Shown: piece by piece, positions 35,938 to 47,525 of the stretch
Layout: the number at the start of each line of letters is the position of its first letter
Numbering within the stretch: the stretch's first letter is position 1
DNA from: Lineus longissimus
Lineage: Eukaryota > Nemertea > Pilidiophora > Heteronemertea > Lineidae
Assembly (NCBI RefSeq): GCF_910592395.1
Contig: NC_088325.1
Location: forward strand, 14,632,109 to 14,696,108
Length of the DNA: 64,000 nucleotides
Reading direction: 5' to 3'
Made by a program: the position numbers and the translations under genes
The notes under the pieces: model-generated
What the model was told of the DNA's origin: nothing
Databases searched by the model: none
The model's input: only the letters and a program-made list of their open reading frames with translations

Positions 35938-37873
35938 TCACCTCGTTGGCCTTTCTCCCAGGGTCTAAAGCATATTCCCGCAAACGCGTTTGATCAACTG
36001 AAGCGTTAATTTTTTCTATTTCCATTGGTGCAGCAGGTCGCCACTTAGGATACCCTTAGCCTAGTTGTCGCCATTTTGTGTATCGATTTTTACGAAACTA
36101 AATATTTTTTTCAACCAATGGTTAGCTTGTATAAGACATATATGAAAGGTTTCGTACAGCTGTGCCGAGTTATACAAGGCCACCTGCATTTAACGATGGT
36201 GAAAAAAAGTTTGATTTCGTAAACAACTTATCTCGACCTAGGACGTAGGATTTTGTGTTTTGCTTACTTATAATAGTTTAACATTTCATTGAGTCACACG
36301 TCCCTATGATAGACTAATCCCAACCATCCCCTCATATTGACTCAAATGTAATACTTTCAGTAGTTCATCTTTGATGGTCTTAGTTGCTATTAGAGTAACC
36401 TGACCTATAGGGAATTCCCGCGATCTTTTAAGCTGGCCTTTGATAATGGTTTAAGTATTGAAAGCGGTTTTTATTTTAAACCGCTATGGGGAATTCTGTC
36501 TGATGCCTTGTATAATACTTGAAGTCGCCCAAAATATGGTCCATGTCGTGATATCAAGCCATGGTATCGGAAATATATATGTATATAATGTCATTATCTC
36601 TTCCGCTGGTATCAAACTGCTGATCTAAAATAATTTTTTGGCAGGAAAACATCTTGCAGAAACATCTGTTTAATCCAGACACCAACGTCTGTTATGATCA
36701 AAGCTTTGAGAAGAGCAATACCTGTCGCCTTCTTTCGGCAGTGCCCACGACTGACCAGTCGGTCAAAGCAGACCAAGAAATGTTCCCTGATCCCATCACA
36801 GAAATCATTTTGTCTTTGAGACTATTAACTTACTATTGATCAATGCAGCATTCAATCAGGCTTGGCAATGGATCATTAATTAAGCTAGAGGGCAAGGGAA
36901 TGGTCCAGTTTACATTGCCTAAATCCCCCAGCTAACCGGCAGTCGCGACAGGGCTGCAAATTGATACTGACATTTCTGCTTTTGTAGATATGTCTCGGTT
37001 TAGGAATGCTTTTACTTGAGTCTTATGATTGTATATGGCAAATGAGCTGTCTAACATAAAATCAGTGCGGTTGTAAGGGCGTTAGAGTGGTAGCGATAGA
37101 ACTAGCACTTTTGGAAGTACCGTGAAATGCCAAGAGAAGTGTGAACCGTCGTTCTTTATACTGAGAGACGAGTCACAATGGACCTTCTATCTTCGCTTAG
37201 AACGAGTCCACTTCGACTCGCGCTGTATTATTGTACGATGGTGAGTTCGCCACTTGCAAAACACTTCAGATGGCCAGCAGCCTCCGAGCGGCTGCCATTC
37301 AACGATCTAATTGGCACGGACATGTATCCTCTTAATTGTCATTCCTAATTGGTTGTAACCAATTGAGGCTCACACTGGAACTATCTAGCATGGCATCTAC
37401 CCGTGTGGTCTTCAGTACACGTCCACAAATCATTAACTAGCACTTAATATATCTTAATAAGTAATAGCTTTTATGGGAGACGCTATCATGAGGCTTGCGT
37501 GAGTGACCCCAATCATAATAGCAAACAGTTCGTGTCGTCCCTTGGATACCTCTTACCGCAGTATATGATGTTATCAGGAGAGATATCGCAATTCCTGACG
37601 AAACCCTAATTACAAGACATGGCCCACTTAAAATCTTCCTGACACGCGCTTAAGGGGTGCCTCTTTCATTTTGCCAACTAAGTAAATTCCATAGAAGGGA
37701 ACACGCTCATCCATTGACCTTGACCTTGACATTTTCATCATCAACACTGAGATCGTGATGCAGCCAACTGATCACAAAAGACGGTCGGGAACAAATTTAG
37801 AGCAGCATGTCGGAAAATCATGATCAGTAACGATTGATATGAACTGAGAATTAAAGCTTGATTATTGTCTTCA
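35938..37873. other. no gene recognised; small hairpins
   Basis: AGCGGTTT (36463-36470) pairs with AAACCGCT (36478-36485). AATTGGTTGTAACCAATT at 37347-37364 is a perfect palindrome. ATTCCTGACGAAACCCTA at 37591 recurs exactly at 41546, hinting at a decayed dispersed repeat. No gene recognised. Confidence 0.45.
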
Positions 37874-38058
37874 GCAGGCTATGATGGGGATTCGTGCCAT
37901 TACTGACTCTATTCTATAGCTGGCATGCAGATGTTTATTTTGTTATGATCGTTTGCTACAAGGTCATGTCTATCTATCAGCAGGTTATGATGGGGATTCA
38001 TGCCAGCTGACCCTATTTTAGGTTGGGATGATTTACTGCAAGATCTTATCTATCTCCA
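37874..38058. repeat. imperfect direct repeat, about 100 and 80 bp
   Basis: CAGCAGG(C/T)TATGATGGGG starts both units (about 37874 and 37979), and both end in a CTACAAGGTCATGTCTATCT-like block. The second unit lacks about 25 bases in the middle. Confidence 0.7.
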
Positions 38059-38752
38059 GTAGCATGGTAAGCAAACTCAACAGATCTTTCGCGAAATGAT
38101 GATTGTGCGGCGTTGCGTTGAGGTTATGCTTTTAGACTATTCATTGTCAACACCACCCAGACTGACTGCTTGTCTCTGTTCTGGTTCAAGAGGGGTTAAT
38201 CCTTGTACGATGACAAATGACACCTTATGAAACCAAATCAAATGACACCATATGAAATCCTCTGCCCGGGCGTTAAGAGCACAAGGTTGCGTCGCGAGAA
38301 ATGTAATTAAAGTTCGTCATCCGCGAACGTTTAGTTTGAGGGAGGATTCTAGATATCAGCTGAACAAATAGAATGCTACGTTACCTGGAACATCTTCAGA
38401 TGAGTTATTGGTAGAGATAATTCTTGTGTAAAGAGAATGCTGTGTTCAATGATGTTAGCTGCATTCGGCATCATGACAAAACGTAGTTCAACGATTTTTA
38501 GGTGCATATTATGGACAAGTCATGAATTAAAGTATCTTCTTGTCACGAGAAACATAGAACACGTGACTGTCCATTCAAATCGAAAAGGCCGATATTTGCT
38601 TCCTGATAATGTTTTTCCTGGACCCCTGCATACAATGTAATTACCTTCAGTCAGACCAGAAATTGTGTGACTGGCGACGACGGCGAAACAAGTGCTTCGA
38701 CAATGGGGGGGCCGGGTATGAAGTTGGATGAGCAAGACAATTTTCATTGCAG

Positions 38753-38956
38753 ACGAGAAGTGTGGAAGACATGAGCTTCACTGATGCCAATCGTGAAACT
38801 GATGGTGATTTAACGAGCTGGGATGTTCAGCCAATCATTGTTGATTCCAATAAGAACTCTATTACTGAGAAAAAAATTTATACCAGTTTACCCCATCATA
38901 CCAATTTGATTCTAGTTAAACCAATAAGCGTTCAGGGGTCGTCTCTCGTCAAATGA
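38753..38956 (+). CDS. candidate terminal exon with poly(A) signal, unknown protein
   Basis: A clean acceptor (ACAATTTTCATTGCAG) precedes 38753. The phase 0 frame runs 67 codons and stops at TGA (38954-38956). AATAAA follows 30 bases later at 38986-38991, as expected for the 3' end of a short-UTR gene. The peptide reads TRSVEDMSFTDANRETDGD, LTSWDVQPIIVDSNKNSITE, KKIYTSLPHHTNLILVKP and ends SVQGSSLVK: polar and acidic first, then more hydrophobic. No family recognised, and upstream exons were not found. It is the best supported 3' end in the window, because acceptor, frame, stop and AATAAA all agree. It lies tail to tail with the minus-strand frame 39001-39402. Confidence 0.42.
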   Translation, partial: TRSVEDMSFTDANRETDGDLTSWDVQPIIVDSNKNSITEKKIYTSLPHHTNLILVKPISVQGSSLVK

Positions 38957-39000
38957 GGAAAAAGGCCAGTTATAGTTCCTAGATCAATAAATAAGCCAAA

Positions 39001-39402
39001 TCAAATATGAAACCAGTTTAAATTGACAGAGAATTGTTGGTGAAATGATGGGGAATACTTCACAATTGAGAATTTCACTGTACATGCACCTATATCAAGT
39101 GTACATTGGTCGTATATAGATGTGGGCTGTAATTGTGCATCATCTATTGAGGCCTGCTGACAAGAAACCCGGGAAAATTGATGACCCTCTGCACATAAAT
39201 TGGCAGTGTTCCTCAGGAATATGACTCTCCTATTTTGTGGTGATGGACATTTTTGCCATCTGACTATTTGACCAATTACGGTAAAACGTACACCAGAGGC
39301 CTTTGTTGCACCTAAAGGGTTTCCCTGTGACAACATTTCCTTTCGGCTAGCACTCGAAATAGTGAACCTTTCACTAAGTGCTGCATAATACAGTGTCCTA
39401 TA
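39001..39402 (-). CDS. candidate exon or single-exon ORF, unknown protein
   Basis: Minus-strand frame open for 133 codons, with an ATG at 39336 that gives 111 residues starting MLSQGNPLGATKASGVRF. It contains IVRWQKCPSPQNRRVIFLR, CAEGHQFSRVSCQQASIDD, four further spaced cysteines in all, and ends SVNLNWFHI. The alternating polar and hydrophobic pattern suggests beta structure and the cysteines could pair, but I do not recognise a domain. An acceptor-like TTGTCACAG lies just inside the ATG. Four or so frames of this length are expected by chance in the window, so length is no evidence. The stop faces the plus-strand terminal exon candidate about 45 bases away. Confidence 0.25.
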   Translation of the reverse strand, partial: YRTLYYAALSERFTISSASRKEMLSQGNPLGATKASGVRFTVIGQIVRWQKCPSPQNRRVIFLRNTANLCAEGHQFSRVSCQQASIDDAQLQPTSIYDQCTLDIGACTVKFSIVKYSPSFHQQFSVNLNWFHI

Positions 39403-39497
39403 TCAACTGCCAGCGTAATCACCTCGGGCCCTTCCCTTTCTCTCATTAATAGATGACACATTCCGTCTTCATCATGTCATATTCTAATTGACCTCAG

Positions 39498-39564
39498 CTA
39501 CCCGTGTGAACTCACCAATCGGGGTGTCGGTCATTGCTGGATTACTTTATTGGCGATCCGTACG
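39498..39564 (+). CDS. possible internal exon, 67 bp
   Basis: Flanked by a very good acceptor (pyrimidine-rich run ending AATTGACCTCAG) and a good donor (TACG then GTGAGTAA). Two frames are open; one reads TRVNSPIGVSVIAGLLYWRS, partly hydrophobic. It overlaps a minus-strand donor motif at 39505, so the signals are ambiguous. Confidence 0.22.
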
Positions 39565-41103
39565 GTGAGTAATTAGTAATCAGTAGATACCGGATTGACA
39601 GTAAATTGAGTTATTCGAAGTGGTCCTTCGAGATAGAATTCAGAATTTGAACAATAGAGGTTCTGAATTGTATGACCGGTATTACTGGTAAACAAATTGT
39701 TAAGTAAACGTGCTTTTTGTAGTACAACCTCTACGTGGTGCATATCTGGGTTGGCCGAAAAAACAGAGAATGTGTTCTTCAAAAGCTCGAAACCCATATT
39801 TCTTTTAACAATGTGCTTCATTCATTGTGCAATATATCATTTCAACTAATTCTTCACGTAAAACGTAATACGATTCATCCGGTTATCTTATCAAGATCGA
39901 TTGTTGATGATTCGATTAAGAACTGATTTGTTATACGAGTTGACTAGTTTATGGCTGGTTGGCCCCATTCCCAAGTCAGAAATAGTGGCTTTAGATTGAT
40001 GGATGAGGCTGGCTGCCGTGCTGTGACTTTCTTAAGTGACAATAAAGAGATGGGATAATCGCGACGGCAATCACTAGTAGATGGTTTGGAAAATGGCAGC
40101 ATGTCATGGAACTGGGTTGGGAGAGGTCATAAAGACATATGCACTCAGGTCCTACTAATAGTAATCGGCTTACAAGATGTGCGATAGAGGCTCTTTGAGT
40201 GCTTTGTCCATGGCATTTGCAGGTAACAATGGAGAATGCAGATAACACAGGAAGAACCCTACAAAAAGTTGCTGGGCTCCTTCGGACAATGGACGAGTGA
40301 ATCGGATGACGTTTATCGACTCGTCGATGACGACTATCCAATGGATATGAAATGGTGATTCGTTAAATCACATTTCCTGTTGAATTGACCTACAATGTAT
40401 CAAAAGCCATCAAACCTGCTTTTAAACATATCGGTCTTCAGAATTATAATGACTGTGCCGAATATATGCATGATGAATTGTGCTTCATCTGATTGGTAAA
40501 TTGTCTTTGGGAAACGGAATTTGGTAAATATGCCTGGAAAACCTTTGAGACGATTTAGACGCTGGTGTGAAGCTTTGTCGATTCGACAGCGACGTGTGAT
40601 TGGTTTCCATTATGTCCAATGAATTATAGAGGAAAGATCTCCTCTGACAGTTCATTGAAACAGATCACGGTGAGCCATTGTGGGAAGTATCCAATCGTCT
40701 ATTCCACCCGAATTTTGATAATATATATGGTAGTTTGGATCATTAGTGATGAATTGACGTAGCTAAAGAATTCTCTTCATGGAGATGTCAGCTAGAAAGT
40801 ATAACGTATAAATTCATTACCGCTTTCCGGTCAAATTACAAAAATCGCTGGTTGAAGACGATTTAATTCAATCAATTTCCTCAAGTTGGATAGTTATGGA
40901 ATTCCGAGTTGCTGTCGCCAGTAATAGCAGGCGAAATCATCGTCCACATTGATATGGAGGCTTAATCATCGTCTTCAATGATAAGCATACTTCTAGTACA
41001 TGATCCGTGATAGTGCGTCGGACAGTTTTCCTTGCTCGTGCCGTCTGGTAGGTCTGCGTAGGATAAGCGTCGTTCCACACTGTCGTGAACGAGATTTGTG
41101 GCC
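39565..41103. other. no gene recognised
   Basis: Non-coding sequence. A minus-strand frame of 116 codons (39991-40341) has no start or splice support and is not called. Confidence 0.45.
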
Positions 41104-41165
41104 TTAGATCTGGGCTAAGAGGCTTAGTTGAGTGAGTGGCTGATCGAGGAAATACATTGGCTTAC

Positions 41166-41226
41166 CAAGAGCCAGGTTATTAGATTCCAAGTAGCTAATG
41201 ATATTACAAGTTGAAAAGTCCAATAT
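41166..41226 (-). CDS. possible internal exon, 61 bp
   Basis: Lies between an acceptor (GACCCAATTCCAG) and a donor (CTCTTG then GTAAGCC) on the minus strand and reads ILDFSTCNIISYLESNNLAL. The frame is open well beyond both sites (from about 41275 to a stop at 41104), so a longer unspliced frame is an equal possibility. Family unknown. Confidence 0.22.
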
Positions 41227-44200
41227 CTGGAATTGGGTCCCAGGTATCTTTCTTAGTGTATATTTTTTTAGTGTATTTGATATTTTTTGTCCATCATTTA
41301 TAAGCGATCGTAATGAAGACTACTCGAGCTTCCTCACTTCCTCACTTAAACGCAACAAGCCGTGAGTAATATCAGAGGCCAGAAGATGTACATCCATCCG
41401 TTATCTGCGGACAAGAGACTAAACTAGGCATGCTTGTAGTTTTAACTAGTTTTGAAACATTTGATTCGCTTATTTTAGGAGCATTGAGAATGTGACGATT
41501 TTTGTTGTGGTAGATTTTGAACTAAGGCTGTATTTTTGCGGTTGTATTCCTGACGAAACCCTATACATGCTTCCCGAAATTGGTGGCTTGCATTGGAACT
41601 ACCTTTTTCCCCCTTGTCCGTCATTAAAGGCATTCAAGTGTGTTGGTCAACCATGACTATCTCCTTCGTCCCTCCACCATAAGGCCCAGATTCCCCTTAT
41701 GGCATCACTATTTCGGACACTCAGCGCCCCATTTCTGGAAAGGTGTGTATTGGTACTGATTTCTTAACGTCCGAATACCAACCGGCATGTAATCATGTTG
41801 GGAGTGGCGTCTCTACGATTCCTCATGGCCTACAAAGACATCTGACGAAGTGAAATTGATTATTTCCTATCGTGAGAATGCTTAATATGCCATTAGTTAG
41901 TTGAATTCCCTGGCTACCTCCATACTGCATTCACCTTGGAAAGGCCAGTAGCTGTAGCTAATTCGTTTGTCCATAATGAAGTTATATCAATCTCGTAAAC
42001 GATCGAGGCTGCCAGCAATTTAAAGTCCCAATGTAATTGTCATTTGCAGAGCGAGAAGATTAGCGAATCTGAAGGAGTAGGATTTGAAACGAGTGAAACG
42101 GATCAGGATGGCACATTTGTCAAACCTTTTAAATATCGTATATCACCGGTGACATGCCATTACTATCAGACGAGTGCATTTGTTCTGAATGTAATGATAA
42201 ACTACTGAATGATATAATGTTTCCTGCTCCTAGGAATATTGTTACTGGATGCGAAAGTAAGGGATACTATCTCAGTGACGTAGCATGTAGTAACCATGAA
42301 TATTGTGTTTTTCTGTCTTTTATCTGTTAGATTGCTGCTGGTTGCTTTTACATCCGAAATCCCACATCGAATTCCAATACAAAGTCTTTGTATAAAACTC
42401 CATGAAGAGGAGTTCACATCTGTAATGATCTTACGAAATCTTTGCTTTGTTCGAAGTTTAATTTGTCCTCATTAATCTTGGTGTATTTCTCTCTAGACGC
42501 TCTGTATATCAACATCTCCCCGCAGCTGATTGGGTGTGGTGTAACGCCGGCGTCGTACGGTATCGGCAATGTCAATACATTAGTCCGATAGCACGTCAGC
42601 TCCAGAGTGCTCCGTCAACAGAAATGGAGCACACGTAGAGATAAGTGTTTGATGTATCATTGATAAGATTATTCATGCAAACATTATCCCCTTATGTTAC
42701 CAATATCTAGATTGGTTTGACATTTATTTGCAGGGCTGATGAAGAAGGATTAGAAATGACCTTGCTGCCGACAATGACTTGTATTTTATATTTTCCTTAA
42801 TTATTTTGTATTTGTCACTTGCCGACTACTCAGACAACTGGAAACATGTTGCTCCAATCCATAAATGAGAAGAAATAATTGATAAATTAGATAAAAAGTA
42901 TATGTTGGATATTTCTCCATGACTGACATGCCCTGCTTCTTTAGAAGTGGTTTTCTTCTCGAGTTAAGGCTTACTTTGACCTTGGAAGAAAATATCCTAC
43001 ACTTTGATGACGTTTTATTTCTAACTTTGAAGGTTCCAGTCAAGGACATGGTCCTGTCATTTATTTAGTGAGTGATTGTCATGTCAGACCACGCTCTTAC
43101 TTCACCTCGTCCTCCTTATGTATATTTCATTCAACATCATTTGGTCCAAGCATTCCAAGACCACCATTCCGAACTCATCTCAATTGTTTATGGCTTCATC
43201 ATGAACATTGCGAAGGGCAATTCAACCCAGGCTTCTCTGGGCAATTTGTGTGGGTTGGTCGATCGAATAGCTTCGCCAGCACGCATGCATAGATTTGGAA
43301 GTAGTTCCCGAGAGGCAATTGGTATACCGTATCACCTTTTAACAGTTCATGGTTCTAGTCTATATTCGATCCACATCTTGGTCTACATATGTCACACTTT
43401 CCTTTGTTCCCGAGTCCCGAGGCCAAACATGCATATTTAAAAAAAGATATTTTCTGCTTCAGACGTCAGAAAATGCTTGAAGGGTATCTAGACCGATTCA
43501 TTCCATCTGTATACCTGTGCAGAAGATTAATGCGTCTTTTGCGCCACGAACACGTGTTTTGCTATGCAAGGAACATTTATCTGCAATGGATCCTGAAAAA
43601 CTGTTTACAAAGATGACCCCTTTAGGAATACAAAGTGCTGTTGCATGACATAAACGCTTTTAAAACATCCGCCATTAGTAAGCCCGAGGGGTGCCATTCG
43701 GGCAAAGGTTTCGCATCATTAAAGACAGGAATCAATTTTTTCTCAGAAAGTTTACAAAACGAGACAAAGTTTTGAACATTTCTTTGCGTTTAAGCGTGAA
43801 AATGTGTTACAATGAGGCGTTTGAGTCGGCTTTTGCCTGTGATTTATAGACATCATTCAAATAAGCTGTTGGGAATTACGATTCTATGTGACAGAAGCTA
43901 TCTCGCGAGTTGGGACTAGATTATGGTGCTAAATCATGTTCTAGGAACGTGCATCGGAGGAAGCTATGAACTACTCTGCCAGAATTGAGATTGTACGATA
44001 AAGGCAAGAAAGAAAATGTCAAAAAGGCTTTGGAACACCAGCATTGGATGCCACTTATTCATAAGTTGAAAATTCTGAAGAATTTTCAGAGCCAAAAGAT
44101 TTTGGGGACTGATGATGTTTCTTCATTCGAGCAGAAAAAAAAACAAGTGAAGAAAATATTTCGACTTCGAGTTCCCGGGTCTTGTCTCAGTATCATAATC

Positions 44201-45172
44201 ATTCTGCAAAATTTGTCTCTAACACATCCTATCTGGCACACCAAGAGCATATCAATACGTATGAATAAGCCGAGCTCTCGACTCATTTGGGACTCTTCTA
44301 TAGCTCACAAAATACAACATCCTTACCAGGCAGGGTGTAAGAAGATCTACTGGATGCATCCCTGAAGGAATTGAAATGGTTGTTCAGGCCTGAACATGAT
44401 GCGATGTAATCCTGTGTTTTCACAATGGCGTATTATAGCACCGGATACAAGTATTGTTGGCTGAGAACGCTGTAACAATACTCGTACTTCCGATCTTATT
44501 TCGCAAAGTCTAGCTTGCACAAGTGCCAGTATGGGGCGAATCTTTCGGTTGTTTGATTGTTAACCCTTTCAAAGGAGGGAACGGTCAGAAAAATTGCTCA
44601 AACGCTCAGATCTGTGATGACATTCTTAAATGAGTATTGATGTCGAGTTACTGTGTTAACCTGCAGTGTTTAGTTCTGTTTGCTTGTGGTTCGCGTAAAA
44701 AATTACAACGCACGTCGCAGGTTTGTAACAACACTACTGTCAGCATCACACCTCTGACGACATGATGAGTTAATCTGGCCAGTCTACCATAATCTCCATG
44801 TCCATTATTTATCCTTCCCACCTCTGATACCATCAGTATGTATCGCGCCCTCGTTGTCAGTTTATTCACTCACCTCCCAAGCAAAAGGGCAATCAATATG
44901 GACATAAGTTTACTGCTACCTCATTACCCACCCACCAGCTGTCCAATCAACCATGCACTGCCAATACTAATTATGGCTTTAATATACGTTATTTGGTATG
45001 CACATTTAACTATCAATGTATCTGAAGGACCGGAGGTTTATTTTCGGTAGATGGAAAAAGGAAATGAAATACTCGAAAGCTGATTCCGTGATATAATCAA
45101 TAGAGAACTGAACAGGTGCAAATTATCAACCTTCTCCTACTATTATGCTGTCATCACTCCCCAAAGGGTTAA
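41227..45172. other. no gene recognised
   Basis: About 4 kb without a recognisable gene. The plus-strand frame 43072-43440 (122 codons, containing ELISIVYGFIMNIAKGNS) and 43985-44365 (126 codons, lysine-rich) are near the length expected by chance and lack start or splice context. Confidence 0.4.
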
Positions 45173-45690
45173 ACTATCAGATTTGTTGACCATCGTCAAT
45201 TGCTGCAGACCTATCTTCCTGCCGCACACCGACGGATACTTATCAAAGAACATGAAGAACTGTGTAATGTAGCGTAAGTGGTTTGGAGCTATCAAAGAGC
45301 CACACATTGACGACCTGAGTGTCTTGGATTAAGATGAGAATAACCCTTGAAAGAAACTTGTGTCATGGTTTGACAATTGGTACAAATGATGTTACTATCA
45401 TAGAGTGCTGCTTGAGAGGTTTCCAGCGGATGTTCGAATATGGTCCTTTTCGATAATGCCAATCTATTTCTGTCACGCAGTTTGAGGTGGACATTAATTG
45501 CAGTCCTCAATGGGTTAGTGTGTTGATTCTACTAGCCATTGCCATTTTCTCTAAACCGGTGTTCGTGCCACCCATCGGCGGATAACAATCAAAGAGTGGT
45601 GTGTAACGTAGCATAAAGGTGGCTTGGAACTGACAAAGTGCCGCACATCGATCCCCTAATGTGTCTGTGATTGCTGTATAATATCCAATG
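45173..45690. repeat. old direct duplication, about 150-bp units
   Basis: The segment near 45213-45330 (TGCCGCACACCGACGGATA, TATCAAAGAACATG, GTGTAATGTAGCGTAAG, GAGCTATCAAAGAGCCACAC) matches 45565-45680 (TGCCACCCATCGGCGGATA, AATCAAAGAGTGG, GTGTAACGTAGCATAAAG, GAACTGACAAAGTGCCGCAC) in the same order and orientation, with roughly 350 bases between matching points. Confidence 0.65.
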
Positions 45691-45877
45691 ATCGCCTATA
45701 TGCTCGATGACCATAGCTTTTTATTGCCGTTATTGATCATTTGTGTAAAAGTGGCCATGGGAGAAGGCTGCATAGAACATGCTGATATTGCTGGTAGATT
45801 CTGTGGTCGGTGATTTGAAATTATTTCGATTATTGCCGCGTTGTCCTTTAAATAGGGCTGTAACGTCCCATCAGTGA

Positions 45878-45962
45878 TGATGTGAAGTGCATTTCAATGG
45901 TGATGTGAAGTCAATCTCAATGATGATGTGAGGTGCATCTCAATGATGATGTGAAGTGCATC
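45878..45962. repeat. 23-bp minisatellite, 3.7 units
   Basis: Units at 45878, 45901, 45924 and 45947 follow TGATGTGAAGTGCATCTCAA plus TGA with a few substitutions. Confidence 0.9.
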
Positions 45963-46143
45963 AGCTACAAAAGAGAAAGTTCCTTTTTCTAGTGACCTCT
46001 TTGGTGAACCTGACAAGGTTTGATGAAACCCGAATTGCCTTGTCTGCAGCTACCAGCATGGGGTAGTAGCTGTTTTTCCCTCTCATAAAGAAGTAAAGAT
46101 CAGACGCGAAACACCGCTGAGAAAGATTCATTGGGGTGTCGGA

Positions 46144-46358
46144 CTAAAGGTTATGTGCACTTGTCGGTTCTTGATGTCCAAGTTGATCTTCTTGGTCAGA
46201 GATCGCAAAATCGTTGGAACAATTGCTAGAAAGAAGTGAAAATAGCTGGATGTCCTTTAAAGGCGAAGGACGATTGTTATGCATTCTATGTTTGGAACCC
46301 CCTTCTTTAAAGTGGAGGGCATTTTGAGGTAAAAGAACATGCAGGAAACTCATCCAGT
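46144..46358 (-). CDS. candidate terminal exon, unknown protein
   Basis: An acceptor-like GCTTGTCAG on the minus strand precedes 46358. The frame then runs 71 codons to TAG at 46144: WMSFLHVLLPQNALHFKEGG, NNRPSPLKDIQLFSLLSSNC and an acidic tail ISDQEDQLGHQEPTSAHNL. The composition is protein-like, but the pyrimidine tract is weak and no AATAAA is seen within 100 bases after the stop. Family unknown. Confidence 0.25.
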
Positions 46359-47061
46359 CTGACAAGCTTTCAGCAAATAGCGATAATTTAGCTTCTCATT
46401 AAAGTTGAATCAAAATTCTCATATTACCAATTAAGTTTCCTGCTTTGTGTTATTCTCTTCTGGCGATTTCATCAAATTTCAATTTGAGTTTACCTTGAGC
46501 AGGACCTGGCTGTGCATGGCGTGATCTATTTTGAGTGTGTCGGTCACATTTGAATGCCATTGTGAGATATTTCTGTGTCATTATCCCCAGGTGCTGTCAC
46601 TTTCGCGCACTAGACAACAGCGTGTTTCCATTACTGCCGCCCTTGGCCATTTTTCATACCACATAGGGATGGGACGGACTGTCTCTGACAACTTCAGGGT
46701 ATTTACAAAGTCTGACCTGCATATTCTCCCTAATTATTGGCGATCCTGGCAGCCTGCATTGATGGGTCAATCTTGTGATGGATATAGACGCAAAATATTT
46801 CAATTGACTTAGGCGCCCAATCCATCTCCTTCAACGGACCTTCCTTCTGACAACCGGCCTTGGTGCATCAATCAAGCTAGAGCGTATCGGACATCGCCTT
46901 TGTATGTCCAGTTCAGATAATTCTACCAACTTTGACATCTGAAAACTTATTTGGCCTTTTATCATGAGCCAGTAACGATTTGCATAGAAGCTGAAGTCAT
47001 CATACTTGCAAATTGGTCACTCACAATCTGGCGTAATGGAACTTGTTGACATTTAACAGTG

Positions 47062-47510
47062 TTAACGTTGCATCCGTGCAGCTTACAGGTACGAAATAGA
47101 GTACATGTATTTGGTGGTGGGCTCTTACCACGAAAAAAGGAGCACGCCCAATTTCCTGAAGATAGTATGACTATCAGAGAACAGAACTTTTTGCCAGATC
47201 AAATTGGAACCTGGGTAACGAAACCTGCTGTCCTTTTCCTTGTTAGCGTTACCTCAGTGCAGCTTACACATGTGTAATAGACTATTTGCCTAAAGGCACT
47301 TCGTGCATTAAAATAAAAAGGACGACCAATTTCCCAAAGATATGACCATCAGAGATCAGGATGTGATGCGCAGGGCATTTCCACGTAAATTTGTTGGGAC
47401 ACCTCAGTTCTTATTTCATGCCCACAATATCAATGCCTAGGCAAAAGAAGGGTGACTATAATGGCTATCTCATCAAGAAACACGTTCCAGTTACAATTAT
47501 CGGATGATGT
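47062..47510. repeat. diverged tandem repeat, about 180-bp units
   Basis: GTTAACGTTGCATCCGTGCA (47062) matches GTTAGCGTTACCTCAGTGCA (47243), both followed by GCTTACA. CGCCCAATTTCCTGAAGATA (47147) matches CGACCAATTTCCCAAAGATA (47324), each followed by a GACNATCAGAGANC block. A decayed third unit near 47490-47525 keeps GTGGTCATCAGAGAAC. Confidence 0.7.
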
Positions 47511-47525
47511 GGTCATCAGAGAACG

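Noticed and set aside
38520-38747. Secreted peptide starting MKIVLLIQL
   Set aside because: The signal-like start is short and followed by an ordinary arginine- and histidine-rich frame; the region is better explained as the intron before the plus-strand exon at 38753.
39991-40341. 116-codon minus-strand ORF
   Set aside because: Begins at a non-ATG codon, has no splice context and is within chance length.
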